Below are positions 35,531 through 49,400 of a stretch of DNA of 64,000 nucleotides, piece by piece. Within the stretch, counting starts at the first letter, position 1. Each line of letters begins with the position of its first letter. The stretch is from Carallia brachiata (Eukaryota > Streptophyta > Magnoliopsida > Malpighiales > Rhizophoraceae), in the NCBI GenBank assembly GCA_021464245.1, contig JADCRB010000013.1:9416095-9480094 (forward strand), in the 5' to 3' direction. The position numbers were made by a program, and so were the translations under genes. The notes under the pieces were generated by a model. The model was not told where the DNA came from and did not search any database. It saw only the letters and a program-made list of their open reading frames with translations.

Positions 35531-36885
35531 AGGCATAAATATAAATTTTGCCCGCAATTTTTAACTATTTCAAAATTTTTACTTATAACATTTATTTTTT
35601 TTAAATACACTATTTAGATTTTTGCCGTCAACTTTTTTCACTTTTTTTATTAGTCAACCATTAAATTTGACACATAGCGGTCTAGTGAGTGTCACGTCAT
35701 CTAAGTTAAATTTCACGTCAGTAGAAGATAATGACGTGATACATAACAATTTTTTTCGCATAATTTTTCAGAAATTTTAATTTTTTAAATTTCTTTTTTT
35801 CCCAAAAAATATTTCTGAAAAATTCCATTATTTGTTTCTGCACTTTGTTTTTCTTTTGGTATACACGAATCTATGCATCTCTGTTTGAACGTGGATATAA
35901 TCCAAGCTCAGATCCATTCTCTACAATATCCATCTTCACAAATATCGTTGCTCTCTTCTTTTTTTTTGGTACATACGAATCTATGCGTTTCTGTTTGAAT
36001 GTGGATTTAATCCAAGCTCAGATCCATCTCTCTACAATATCCATCTTAAAAAACAGCATTGCTGTCTTCTTCTTTTTTGATGAGGAGGTTGTGATGACAG
36101 AGTTTGGAAGTAGAATCTTGGAAAGGAACTCTTCTGGGTTTCCATCTTGGAACTCTTCAAGGACAATCGCGTGTTTTTGTCTTTCTGATTTAATAGAATT
36201 GAGTGCTTCACACAGAGCTCGGTTTCACAGTCATTATCCTGAAGAGATTGTTTCTTATCTTGTCTGAAAAAGGGCACATCTGACCCTTACCTTCCCAACC
36301 CACAATCTCCACACCCAAAACCTTCTTTCTCTTTTCTCTCGTTCTGCGTTCAAAGATTCTACTTTTTGTTTGCTTTGAAGATCAATTACCAAAACTTTCT
36401 CCTCTTTGTGATTCTGGGATTTGCGTTCTGATGACTGCTTATTTTTATTCTCGTGTTGGACAAAAAAAATGCAATTTAAATTTCTGATCACTTCGGCTAA
36501 ATTCATTGACGTTGATTCTTGTTTGTACAATCACTTTTAAAGAATGGAATAAAATTCTAGGACCAAAAAAAAACAAAAGGCTAGAAAGCAAAGTTCAGTA
36601 ATAAATAATGGAATTTTTCATAAACATTTTTTGGAAATAAGATTTAAAAATTAAAATTTTTAAAAAATTACTTTTAGAAAAGTGGTATATATCATGTCAT
36701 TATTTTCTGTTGATGTAGCACTTAACTTAAATGATATAGTACTGACTATGCTATTACATATCGATGATTAATGACAAAAAGTAAAAATGATTGACAGTAA
36801 AAATATAAAAAATATAATTAAAAAAAATAAATATTACGAATAAAATTTTTAAAATGGTTAAAGACAATGGGCAAAATTTATGCCT
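35531..36885. mobile_element. Pack-MULE-like foldback element with about 310-bp inverted ends
   Basis: The left end (35531-35840) begins GGCATAAATATAAATTTTGCCC. The complement of the right end (about 36575-36885) begins GGCATAAATTTTGCCC, and the two stay alignable throughout, closing with AAAAATTCCATTATTTGTTT against AAAAATTCCATTATTTATTA. The core (35841-36574) is different in composition, has CT-rich leader-like DNA and open frames, and includes a tandem duplication. No transposase is visible and no 9-bp target duplication could be confirmed. Long inverted ends around foreign-looking DNA suggest a Pack-MULE; the captured source is unknown. Confidence 0.65.
35850..36079. repeat. Tandem duplication of about 115 bp inside the Pack-MULE-like element
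   Basis: Two adjacent copies share ACGAATCTATGC, CTGTTTGAA, AATCCAAGCTCAGATCCAT and CTACAATATCCATCTT. The copies meet near 35960. A 140-codon plus-strand open frame (35845-36267) spans both, but it is not in any family I know and may be fortuitous. Confidence 0.8.
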
Positions 36886-38021
36886 TTTAAGGAAACGCTG
36901 AAAAAAGTTATAAACAAACAGTTAGAGGCTATCAGTTATGAGCTATCTGTTTTTTGGTCGTTGGTTGGCACATGTCAATTAAGTCTAACAGCAGATGCAA
37001 TCACCCCTCCAATCTTTTCTTGTTTCATGTCTCATGTGTCCCGCCTAAGAAAACAAGCTAAAGCAAATATAAAACACTTATTTCATGAATGAATTATCTT
37101 TTTAGGTTTAACAAAATGAGTTATACTTTATAGTTGTGTTTTAAGCAGTAAATGATTATATAATCCATTCAATTATATTTTATAATTTATTTTATTTTAA
37201 ATTTAATTATTTAACGATCTACATCTCTTTAATTATATTTTAATTCTATTTAAATAATCTCATCAAAAATTTTCTTAACAAAATTCTTCCGGATGACTTT
37301 GTGGCACCAAGTCCAAATAAATGTAATATACAAGCCATGTTCCTTCATAAATGAAAAGGAAATGCGGCAACTAACCATGAAAAAGACTATAGCTGGAGAA
37401 TGAAATGACATATCGGCCAATATTGTCTAGTACGATTGACGTTTTAATGCATATGATATCAGAGGTTTAACTCTGAAGCTTTTTGGTTCCTTGAAACATA
37501 CTCTAATGACTTGCCATTAGAATTTATTATAACTTTGCCCCTGTCCGCTTGGTCTGGCGTGGTTTGGTATTAAGGTAGATGTGGACTCTTAATTGTAACA
37601 GACGAATTCAAATCCTTCGACGAACGGAATAAAAAAAGAGTTTATTATAACTATAATAATTACGAATTTTGGCCCTAGTGTTTGATTATTGACATTTCAA
37701 ACTCAAAAAATTGGGTATTTTCGAGTTTGCCTTCATCAATTCTCCAAGGACCATCAATGAAATGTACCCTATAAAAAGGACCATCATAATGAACACCTCT
37801 TGAACAAAACTTAAAAGTCCAAATGTTGATCTCTTTCTAAAAATTGGGGACCTAAATTACTCAAATTGTCAATTTAGTAATTAATCATACTTACAAAATC
37901 CACAAAATTAGTGACCTAGCCGTAAACTTATATCTTTATCACAAATTTTTGGCTCAATAGTTCCAACTTCTAAATTTAAGCCTACCGCACCAACACTATT
38001 GAGCTAGAGTTACAAAGAACT
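36886..38021. other. Intergenic DNA with a possible SINE head near 37540-37625
   Basis: GGTTTGGTATTAAGGTAGATGTGG followed by GACGAATTCAAATCC has the spacing of a tRNA-derived SINE head, but the match is weak. No gene seen. Confidence 0.35.
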
Positions 38022-38461
38022 GTTAGATTTTAGTAGGTTACTGAATGAAACCTTATCTTTCATCTATAACTTTCCTGTTAAAGTTCGGAGGCTTGATTTG
38101 GAAATCATTATACGAACTTTAACCCTTGATGATGATTATATCTAAAGTCCATGTAATGATTTCCAAATCTTCTTTTTTTAACAACAAAAAAATGTGTAAT
38201 GCAAATATGTCAATTATCATATCTGCGAGTCGGAACCAGTCTTATCTAATTATTGCGTCTCTATTTAATCATCCCACAGGAAAGGACCCATCATCTGAGT
38301 ATTAATGGGACCGAGTGCTATTTTACTACTAAAATCATAACAATTGTCGAATTTAAAATTGACAGCATACTCAATTAATGAATTCCAAATCAAGCCTGAG
38401 AGCATTTACAGGAAAGGTATAGATGAAAGATGATTTCATTCAGTAACAAACTAAAATCTAA
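38022..38461. repeat. Inverted repeat with about 80-bp arms
   Basis: The left arm 38022-38104 and the complement of the right arm 38383-38461 share GTTAGATTTTAGT, TTACTGAATGAAA, CTTTCATCTATA, CTTTCCTGT and AGGCTTGATTTGGAA. The arms are about 280 bp apart. No coding capacity. It may be a MITE whose outer ends lie further out, or a foldback locus. Confidence 0.75.
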
Positions 38462-40464
38462 CTAAAATCGTCGAGGGTGCTATTTTGCTGATTACTGAAT
38501 TCAACTCGAGAAAAACCACCAAGCCAAGCTTCTTTAATTGATGCATCGGCACTCCTAAGTCCTAATTGGTCGGCGCGTTATACTTTCTAGAAGACCATTA
38601 AGTGCTTCCTCTACTGTATTAAATGCTTATTTTCTTTTTTACTGTATGAATTTATTAAACATTAAATGCTTCTCTCTCTGCCAGTATATAAATGAAAAAT
38701 GCTTTAGGATATTCGCATTCTTCAAAATCATCAAATTATTAATGTTGTAATTGTAATTTTTATTTTAGTTTAAATTTTCCCAATTCTTAATGGAAATTTC
38801 ATTGTCTTTGCAAGATTGAGATATTTCACAGGGTATTTGGGAAAGCATAGTCAAAATTTGTTTATAAAATGTCTTTCAAAGTAACATCTAAGAGTATTCC
38901 TTAACATTTACCGTTTTCTTTGGCGCCCCCTTAAAATTTACCTTGATGGACCGATATAATTTGAAATTTCACATAGGCAACCAAAATAGTTGAACATTTG
39001 TGAAATATGACAGCAATAATTGTGAATTGGGAAGTCCAGTGATTGAGGGGGCGTTCGGTTTAGTTTCTTTTTTTTTTTTTTAGAAGTATATTTGTATTTC
39101 ACTTTTAAAAAGGAGGAGAAGGCTGTTTGGTTATATTTTTTGCTTTATTTTTTGGGTTATTTTTTAGTTCAAACAGCAGTTGATCGAAAAGTAGTCCTAA
39201 GTGTAAAATAATCAATTAAAATAATGAATAAAAACTTTAAAAAAGTTTTATGGCATCAATTTTACCATTAAAATAGTAAAATAACCAATTAAATAGCTAA
39301 AATACTTTTAATATATATACCGGTACAGCCCGGTCACTTAACATAAATTAATTGTCAATTATTGGGGTTCAAATTCTAAATTTTTAATCTTAAAGGTATC
39401 ATTCAATATGCTCAAACCTTATCAGTGTGGATGCATACACACTAATTGCGTTGACTATCCACATGCATGACATGCACATGTGTGATGTATATATAGATAT
39501 GAGTTTGTGTGTGTGAAAGCGAGAGCAAATTGGCCTGTACAAACAAACATTTTATGTACTTGAATGTGTATGAAATAAGGAAAATCAAATAAGAAAGCAT
39601 AGCCTAATCTCAAAAGTGAATTGATTACATTCTCTCTCTCCTTACCATAGCCATTGTGTTCGGATGAAGAGCTCTCTTCACAAAGAGTTTGAATAAAGAT
39701 ATTCAAAAATGATCTCCAACTTTAATCAATAAATATAATAATAATTGACATCTTTGTCATGTACCTTTAAAAGAAAAACACCATAGTCATTGTGGACATG
39801 CATAGACAGTACATTGAATCATTATATCCCTAACGGTCACTCACAGGATCATCCCGATATATATACATATAATTTTTTTTGAACGAAAAAAAATTAACCT
39901 TATGAATAAAGCAATCATTAAATCTTTGAGTTGAAGTCAGCGATCATTCGTTGATCTCCTCATTCAAACTCTTATATGGAGGATTCATCGTTGAAATATT
40001 ATTGGGCGTGAAACGGGCCTTCCTAAGCCTAATTATTGTGTTGACGAGTTTAAAACTCATATACTGTACTTAATTTTTCGTTACCTAAGCAGCCACTCAA
40101 TTACAATCAGGAGAAAAATGCAGGTGTGAGAACTCAAATCTAAATTAATGTTAATAAAGATACACTAAAATACCACTAACTTACTACCTCTACTAGTATC
40201 CCTTAATACATATGGTCAACCAAGTTGTTTAGTTTGCACTAAATGACCCTATCTACCACCACTTCACTTCCTCTCGCCCGAGCTTCCTCATTGTACACAA
40301 CTCTTCTCCTTTTGCTCCAACTCATCCACATCTATCTATTTATTTACCTCCTAAAACTACCATAAATTCCTTAACATTCTTTTTTTTTTTTTTGCTTGTC
40401 CTGCATATTTCTTTGAGGTACACCCTTTTGCATTCCTGGACCAAATTTCAGGCAGGCAGCAGAG
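38462..40464. other. Upstream region of ABCB2
   Basis: No gene recognised. A GGGCGTTCGGTTTAGTTTC phrase near 39050 looks like the end of a small hAT-type element, but no partner end was found. The 5' UTR and promoter of ABCB2 should lie in the last few hundred bases, where a T-run occurs at 40380-40394. Confidence 0.45.
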
Positions 40465-43400
40465 ATGAGTTCATTTTCATCCAAAGAAGAGACCGCTGAT
40501 GCCATGAGCAAGAAGAACAAAGAAGGAAAGCAGAAGCAGCAGAAAGTCCCTTTTATAAAGCTGTTTGCTTTTGCTGATTTTTATGATTATGTCTTGATGG
40601 GTTTGGGATCCATTGGTGCCATTGTTCATGGAGCTTCAGTGCCTGTGTTCTTCATTTTCTTTGGCAAGTTAATAAACATCATTGGAATGGCTTATCTCTT
40701 CCCCAAACAAGCTTCTCACAGAGTTGCCAAGGTATTTTTAGAAGAATATCTTAAATTTCCCATCTGTTAATGCATGCCAATTTTGTAAGCATGCATCAGT
40801 TTGTGGCCCCCCTCATGGCTTCTGCCCCCATTCCTCCCCCAATTTTACATTATTGGTCATTGCCCCAGTGGTTTTGCCCCTCTTTTTTATAAGAGTCTCT
40901 TTTGGGTTTTCATCCTCAATTAAGTGGGGATGGATTGTAGAGCACCAGCTCATGTGCAAAATTTTAACGTTTTAATTAGTATTATAAATATAACAAAACT
41001 GATAATTTGTGCCTCCCCTAATTTTTCATTATAAATATTTTTAGTCTTATTTCTTATTTCATTTAGGACACCAATCATAATACTAAAATTTAGTACATCA
41101 ACAAATTCTCTTATGGATATCATTTAACTGATTTTGGTTTCATGTTCTGTTTTCAGTACTCACTGGATTTTGTTTATCTCAGTGTGGCAATATTATTTTC
41201 ATCATGGATAGGTAAGGAAAAAAATTCCTTTGATAATTCCTTCAACCCCATTAATTATTTATTTCTGCCAGCGATTTATTTACATAGTTATGCATTAAGC
41301 TACTCAATCTTTATTTATTTAAATGGCTAAGATGTTAATGGAGAAAATAAAAATTTTATTTAGAGGTGGCATGTTGGATGCATACCGGAGAAAGGCAAGC
41401 AGCAAAGATGAGAATGGCCTATCTAAGATCCATGTTGAATCAAGACATAAGTTTATTTGACACTGAAGCATCGACAGGGGAAGTCATAGCTGCAATTACA
41501 AGTGATATCATTGTTGTGCAAGATGCCATCTCTGAGAAGGTAATTTCCCATTTTATAACATTTTTTCAAGTTTCATTTTATTTTTTCAATTTTCTTTCCC
41601 CAAAAGGGACGGTTTTTTTTTTCCCTTTTTTTCTTTTGAAATTTCAGTTGGAAAGAATGGCCACTTTCTATCGTTCAATTCTAAAAGTTTTGAGATTTGG
41701 AATTCTCAAAAATGTTTTCCAATAATATTGATCGTTTGAATGGTCATTTTATTTGATTTAACTACGAAAATTTCACAATATTCCTCTTATAAATAAAAAT
41801 TTAAATCACCAAAAGAAAAATGTGAGTGGGGTCGGAGTCACAACAGTGAGCCGTTGATTTTGTAAGTAGGGCCATGAATTCTAATAGGGCACCTCTACTT
41901 AGTAACACGTGCACATTCAAATTCATTTATTTGTGAAGAAAGTGAAATATAATTAATTTACATTTTTTTTTATTTCTACTATATTACTTTTTAAACATTG
42001 TTATTTAGTTTTTCACGAGTATTCCCATTTGGAGAAAATTGTTGCACTTGGAGTTGCACTTACAACTGCTTTTATTGACTTCGTCTGCCTCTACACCAAA
42101 AATTTTAATGAGCTGTCCAATTGTAGCATTAATTTTGGTCCTTTCCCAACAGAAAGAGAAAGTAATGGATGTCAATAGCATTTATAGGCTGGTTGGGTTG
42201 TTGGGAGTTATTTGTGTCTCTCTAATTGCCACATAGAAATTTAGAATCCAATTTGTGGACAAATGCAATTAGCATACTTCCTATTGGTTATTACTTTTCC
42301 TTATTTTTGTGTATTTTCTTGCTTTTCGTTTCTTTTTTTATCTTTTATTTTGGGTTTTTCTCCCCCCTCTTCTTAACTTGAAGATTGGTGATTGGATGCA
42401 GGTGGGGAACTTCATGCACTATATAAGCAGATTTCTGGCTGGTTTTACTGTTGGGTTTGTGAGGGTGTGGCAAATCAGCCTCGTGACACTGTCTATAGTC
42501 CCATTAATTGCGCTTGCCGGTGGCTTATATGCCTATGTGACAATTGGCCTCATTGCAAGAGTTCGTAAATCTTATGTCAAAGCTGGCGAAATTGCTGAAG
42601 AGGTGAGACTTTCTACAATCACAAGTAACCCATTCATTTTTTTATAAACTTTTTTCCCTTTTGGTTGTTCTTTTTTGCAATGTCTAAATTCAAGACCTTC
42701 ACTTTGTGAAATTAACTAGAGTACCACATCAATTAAAATTTATTGATAATTTTTTATAAGCATTAGCGAAAGGACATTGCAGACAATTTTCTGTTTTGTG
42801 TTTAGAGTTTTGGCTACTTTCGGTTGGCCAAGATATTCTTAAGAAATTGCGTATGTTTTAAAAAAGTCATCATGAGTACAAATTTCGTATAACACAAAAA
42901 ATTTGTCAAGCTCTTAATTAATATCGATGGGCCAAATCTACCCAATTCGCATGATGAAGCCTTTTTTTTTTTCCCCCTTTTATAATGGCAGGTTGTGCAT
43001 GTCATTATTTGAACTAGGTATAATAATTTGATGCTTATTGTTTTGACTCACTATTTTTTAGTGAATCAAAATAACTCACCTTAAAAAATATCAATTATTA
43101 ATATTTTTTATTTTTTATTTTTTATTGAATTATTTGCCCCACAAAAAAAAAAAAGAGTCAAATAAAGTTTTCCAATCCCTTGTTTTTGGCCACAAAAAGT
43201 GGATAGCAATTAATCAATCAACTATTAAAAAAAAAAAAAAAGTCAAAGAACACCGCACAAAATGCAAATATTCTAAGCCACCTAAATAAGAAATTATGTA
43301 TATTAGAAGCACTTTAAGGAGGTGAGATGTAAACCCTTACCATCCAAATGGTCCAGTAGCCCAATGCTTCCGTGACCAACTTGACTAAGCTCACTTGGTT

Positions 43401-46400
43401 AATTTCTCAAAATCTTAAAACCTTCCAAGTCAAAAATACACAATTTTCTTTCTTTTTTTTTTTTTTTTAATCTTTTAAGAGTTGGAGACAAATTGATTGA
43501 ACAGTGGGGTGATGGTCTCCGACTTTGTGGTTGGAACTTCGACCACTACAGTTAGAGCTGCTTTCCGCACAATTTTCTTTCTTTTTATTAAAGTTATAGA
43601 TGTCTGTACATTTCTCTGTGCCCCTTTTTGGGGCCAGTGCGGTGTGGTGCGTGTAACATCTTTTTGGACTATATGAACTGCTTCGTTAATATTCATGAAA
43701 TTATTTATTGAAGATATTGATTTTTCCCAATTGGAAAAACCGAAATAATCATCAAAATATAATGTTTTGTTCAAAAAAATTGGAAAAAAAAAAGTCAGGA
43801 TTAAAATAGAACTGGTTCAACCAAAAACCTTACAATTATACATGGTATATTTTAATTAATTAGTCATTCTAAATGTTTAAATTTAAAAATTTTTGACAAA
43901 AAGAAACATAAAAAAAAAGACTTCATTATAGATTAAATCTAAATTTTGATAGCCAAATTTAGATAAACTTTATGGAGTCAGATAACAAGTTTAAATAAAA
44001 TTTGGAACTCAATTAGAAATTAGACAAAGTTTAGAGGTGAAATTTCAGTTTTGAGGCATTCTAGATTCAAAACCAGTCTAACCCCGGACCCTCCGATCTA
44101 CCCAATTTCCACTTACCATTGAACTTCGACTGGTTTCGACTTTTTCGACTTGTAAGATTGAACTAAACCGGGAGGTCTTCATTCAGTTCATTGTTTTTGC
44201 GGTTCCACAGGTCACTCTAGTTCCATTTTCACTTTAGTTTAATTTTAATTAGAAATTTTGTATGACAACACCACCAAATGGGCATGTGGCATGAAGTGGG
44301 TACCTAATGATATAGAGTACTAAGATTGTGAAAGGCGAATTAATTAAAAAAAAAAAATAGATAGGTCATTAAATATTATTAAATAAATTATTTATAAATT
44401 ATTAAATATTGTTAAATAAATTATATATAAATTATTAAATGTTGTTGGAGAGATTAGATGATTTTCACGTGTACCTTCTAATTTGTGTACGTAATGAAGT
44501 TCTTTTACTTACGTCGTGCCTTGACTTGATTTAATTTCTAGAATCAAATATGAGTTTTCACTGGTCAACCTTGTATTCAACTTTCAGGTGATTGGAAATG
44601 TTAGAACAGTGCAAGCATTTGCAGGAGAAGAAAGGGCAGTGAAATCATACAGTGAGGCACTGAGGAACACATACCAGTATGGGAAAAGGACAGGCCTTGC
44701 AAAGGGTCTGGGTCTGGGGACAATGCACTGTGTCCTTTTCCTTTCATGGGCATTGCTTGTGTGGTTCACTAGCAAAGTTGTCCATAAGGGAATTGCCAAT
44801 GGGGGCGAGTCTTTCACCACCATGCTCAATGTTGTCATTGCTGGCCTGTAAGTCCTTTCGCTTTTTGATTTTGTTCGTCGCTGGCAGCTTTAACATTTCA
44901 TTTCATTATGTAACTCTGCCCTCTTTAAACATTACACTGTCTTTCTCATGACTCTGAATCGCGTAATTTTTGCCATAAACATTGTAGAATGGCAATAATT
45001 CTGATTGTCTTTTGAAGAAAAGGATTTCAACATTATAGAAGGTTTGATTGCAACTGAACCTAGTCAATAATAAGTACAACATAGTGCTTGAGTAATTCTT
45101 CTGTGCATATTTTTAGCATACTAATCATTTGAACAATTGGGTTTGATATTTCCATAGCTGCACTGTCAAATGAAACATTATTGATGGTATTGCTTTTCAG
45201 GTCATTGGGACAGGCAGCACCAGATATTTCTGCATTTGCCCGAGCACAGGCAGCAGCCTACCCCATATTTCAGATGATAGAAGGACACAGTGAGCAATAC
45301 CAGCTCAAGAACTGGCAGAAAACTAAATACATTGGAGGGCCACATTGAGTTCAAAGATGTGTCTTTTAGCTACCCATCTCGTCCTGATGTACTGATCTTC
45401 GATAAACTCTGCCTTGACATCCCTCCTGGAAGATTGTAGCTCTTGTTGGGGGAAGCGGGTCTGGAAAGAGTACAGTCATCTCATTGATAGAACGATTCTA
45501 TGAGCCTTTATCTGGACGGTTACAGTTAGATGGGAATGATATTAGGGACCTCGACCTTAAATGGCTTAGACAGCAAATTGGGCTAGTTAATCAAGAGCCT
45601 GCTCTATTTGCAACGAGTATAAGGGAGAACATCCTATATGGAAAAGATGATGCCACGCTCGATGAAATCATGCGTGCTGCTAAACTTTCAGAAGCTTTGT
45701 CTTTTATCAACAACCTACCTGACAGATTTGAAACTCAGGTACAAAATTCCTCACTTTGGCGACTGTTAAGTTTGTATGTGCGTATATAAGGTCTATATAA
45801 ATGCATAAAATAGCTTTAAATTGACTAATTAATCTTTTAATACCTGCTTATTACCTTTGCTTTGAAATCTTAATTTCTGAGATACCTACAGTACCTTTCT
45901 GTTTCAGCTTCTACAATTGGCCTATTTCATTTGTTTCCAATTCTATAATTTTTCAAAATGCATAAGGTGTCCTTGCATGATTTGCCCCTTAGTTTGCTTT
46001 CATGTTCTTGGTATTGAACGGAGACCATAAAAAAAACACAGAGAGAGAGAGAGAGTTGAAAGTGCATTTGGTTGCAATACCAACGGGAGTAATTAGGTTC
46101 CACAGAAGCAAAGATACAACTTTTTACATAAGAATTCACTTTGATAGAGATTTAAGAGCGAATTGCTTTACAAAGAACAGTGTTGCCTGAAAGAACTTTA
46201 GCATGAATCGTTAGCACTTAGAAGATGGAAATTGAGGAATAATTTCACATCAAGGAATCACTTTATCATTTGATGTGAAGGTTGGTGAGAGAGGAATACA
46301 GCTATCAGGAGGGCAAAAGCAAAGAATAGCAATATCACGGGCGGTAGTGAAAAATCCTTCTATACTTTTGCTAGATGAAGCTACAAGTGCTCTTGATGCT

Positions 46401-49400
46401 GAGTCTGAGAAAAGTGTCCAAGAGGCACTTGATCGTGCCGTGGTAGGAAGAACTACTGTGGTTGTGGCCCATCGGCTCTCCACAATTAGGAATGCAGATG
46501 TGATTGCTGTCGTTCAAGCTGGGAAGATAGTAGAAATTGGGAGCCATGATGAGCTCATCTCAAACACAACCAGCGCCTACTCATCACTTATCCATCTCCA
46601 GGAGGCAGTAAACTTGCAGCGCCACCCTTCGCTGGGTCCTACAATGGGACGACCACTCAGGTAATTTTATCAGTATTCATAAACTTCTCTTCGGGTTAGC
46701 AGTTGAAATATTTGGAAGAATTTAATAGAGATTGGGAAATATTTATGAATATTGGGCTTTAGATCACATAAACAGCATATTTTGAAGGACTTCTCTGTGG
46801 TTGTTTGTAGCTTCATGCCATCTCTTACAAGAAAATGGTACAATGATATGGGACCATGAACTGGAGCTGCAAAACTTTAATACCAAAGTTTTTGAGCAAA
46901 TTCTGGCTGAATTATTACAAAATCCATGAATTCTTTTACAGAATACAAAGAAATATTGAGAAGTCATACCATTAGATAAACCAGTTGCCACAGCTAATTA
47001 TAGTGGCCATAATTGTTTAGAGTTCATTATATTGCCAATATAGCAGCTTATCCAGCAAAATTAAGAAATTTCATTTGGTAGAAGTTGATTTTAAGGAAAA
47101 AGCGATCCTCTCCATGATTTAAAATAAGGTCTGTTATTTATCATCTCTGATAGTCATTTGGAATGTTTCTGACATCATTGCTGAGATAGACTTGTTGGTG
47201 TTAACCATGATGCAACTCTCATTGGTTAGGTTGAGCTTTTTGTGTAGAACACTCTGATTTCTAATAAATTCTCTGGAGATTGTCAAGACCCCTATGTTTA
47301 ATAAAACATTAAAATAAAAGTTTCTTGCTGTCGGACAGAAGGAATTCTGAAAGGGTAACAATATGATATAAAAGATATACATGAAATGCACTAATATTGA
47401 CAGAAATATTCAGCATTTGATGTTACTCTTTGTCTCCATTTTAGCATAAAGTATTCTCGAGAGTTGTCCCACAATAGAACAAGCTTTGGTGCAAGCTTTC
47501 GTTCTGAAAAAGATTCAATAAGTTGTGCTGGTGCTGATGGAATCGAGCCCGTCAAGGCAAGACATGTTTCAGCCAAAAGAATCTATTCAATGGTCGCTCC
47601 TGATTGGTCTTATGGGGTCATTGGCACCATTGGAGCTTTTATTGCCGGAGCCCAGATGCCACTTTTTGCGCTTGGAGTTTCTCAAGCTCTTGTAGCCCTC
47701 TACATGGACTGGGACACAACTCAGCGAGAGATCAAGAAAATTTCAATCCTCTTTTGCTGTGCTGCAGTAATTACTGTCATTGTCCATTCCATCGAGCATC
47801 TTTGCTTTGGAATCATGGGGTCGCGACTCACGCTTCGTGTAAGAGAAATGACATTCAACGGTAATTTTTGGAATCACACTATCTAGTATTTTTACTGTAT
47901 GCCTTCATCTCATTTTAAGCATTTAGATCATTTTAAGCATCTTCAGGTGGATATGGTTTTATCTCATGCTTTTCCTTTGACTACTCAGTTGAACATTTTG
48001 TTCTCTTCTACTAAAATTCAGTAATGCTGGTTCCTCAAGAATGCATATGAAAATTTTTAGATGGTTTTGGTTCAAGTATCTATTGCAATCCCTTCTCTCA
48101 GCTTGTGTCATAACAGCTTTACCATGCGCAATGCAGCAATGGTCTGACATTTATTCCCCCAAAATAAAGTGAACTGTTTTCCTTTGAACCTCTAAAGTTT
48201 TCATCAACACTGACATGTTCATCTATGAGACTTTTTTTTTTTCTGTGAATCACTTTGCCATCTTTGAGTGCAGCCATTTTGAAAAATGAAATTGGATGGT
48301 TTGATGACTTCAACAACACAAGTTCCATGCTCTCGTCACGTCTGGAGAGTGATGCGACTTTGCTAAGAGCAATAGTTGTTGATCGATCAACAATTCTCCT
48401 ACAGAATGTCGGCCTTGTTGTTGCCTCGTTTATCATTGCCTTCATCTTAAACTGGAGAATCGCACTTGTTGTCATAGCTATGTATCCACTGATCATCAGC
48501 GGCCATATCAGTGAGGTATCCCCAAATTAGAATGTATGCAAGAAATTTTTTTTTTCATTTGTAATCTACTAATAGTTCTTCCTATAAATATCAGAGATTC
48601 TTCATGCAAGGTTATGGCGGCAACTTGAGTAAAGCATACCTAAAGGCTAACATGCTGGCTGGTGAAGCTGTGAGTAACATCCGCACTGTTGCAGCATTCT
48701 GTGCTGAAGAGAAGGTCCTTAATCTTTATGCTCAAGAGCTCGTGGAACCTTCCAAGCGCTCATTAAATCGTGGTCAAATTGCAGGCATATTCTATGGCAT
48801 TTCCCAGTTCTTCATCTTCTCATCGTACGGGCTTGCCTTATGGTATGTAGTCTAATTCTGGCCTCATCTTATTTGGACGTACAACTGCTAACTTTAATTT
48901 GAGACTCTGCAAAACCAATGGATTGCTCCTTTCAGAAAGGAATAACATTGGAACGAATTGCGGCTCTTACTCTCGTTTAATATGGTCAGGTATGGTTCTG
49001 TTCTGATGGGAAAGGGACTTGCTAGCTTCAAATCAGTCATGAAGTCATTTATGGTTTTGATTGTAACTGCATTAGCCATGGGTGAAACCCTGGCATTAAT
49101 CCCCGATCTTCTAAAAGGGAATCAAATGGTGGCATCTCTCTTTGAGGTGCTTGACCGAAAAACACTTGTACTTGGGGATGTTGGTGAAGAGTTGACAAAT
49201 GTGGAGGGCACAATTGAGCTAAGAGATATCCAGTTTAGCTATCCTTCAAGGCCAGATGTAATGATTTTCAAGGACTTCAACCTGAGAGTACGCTCAGGAA
49301 AGAGTATGGCTTTAGTGGGGCAGAGTGGTTCCGGTAAAAGCTCTGTTCTTGCACTTATACTCCGGTTCTATGATCCAACAGCCGGTAAAGTGATGATTGA

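Noticed and set aside
40465..45348. ABCB2 as a half-length gene or pseudogene
   Set aside because: Everything downstream is intact, in phase and conserved, and the lesions look like homopolymer losses, so a full-length gene with read errors is more likely.
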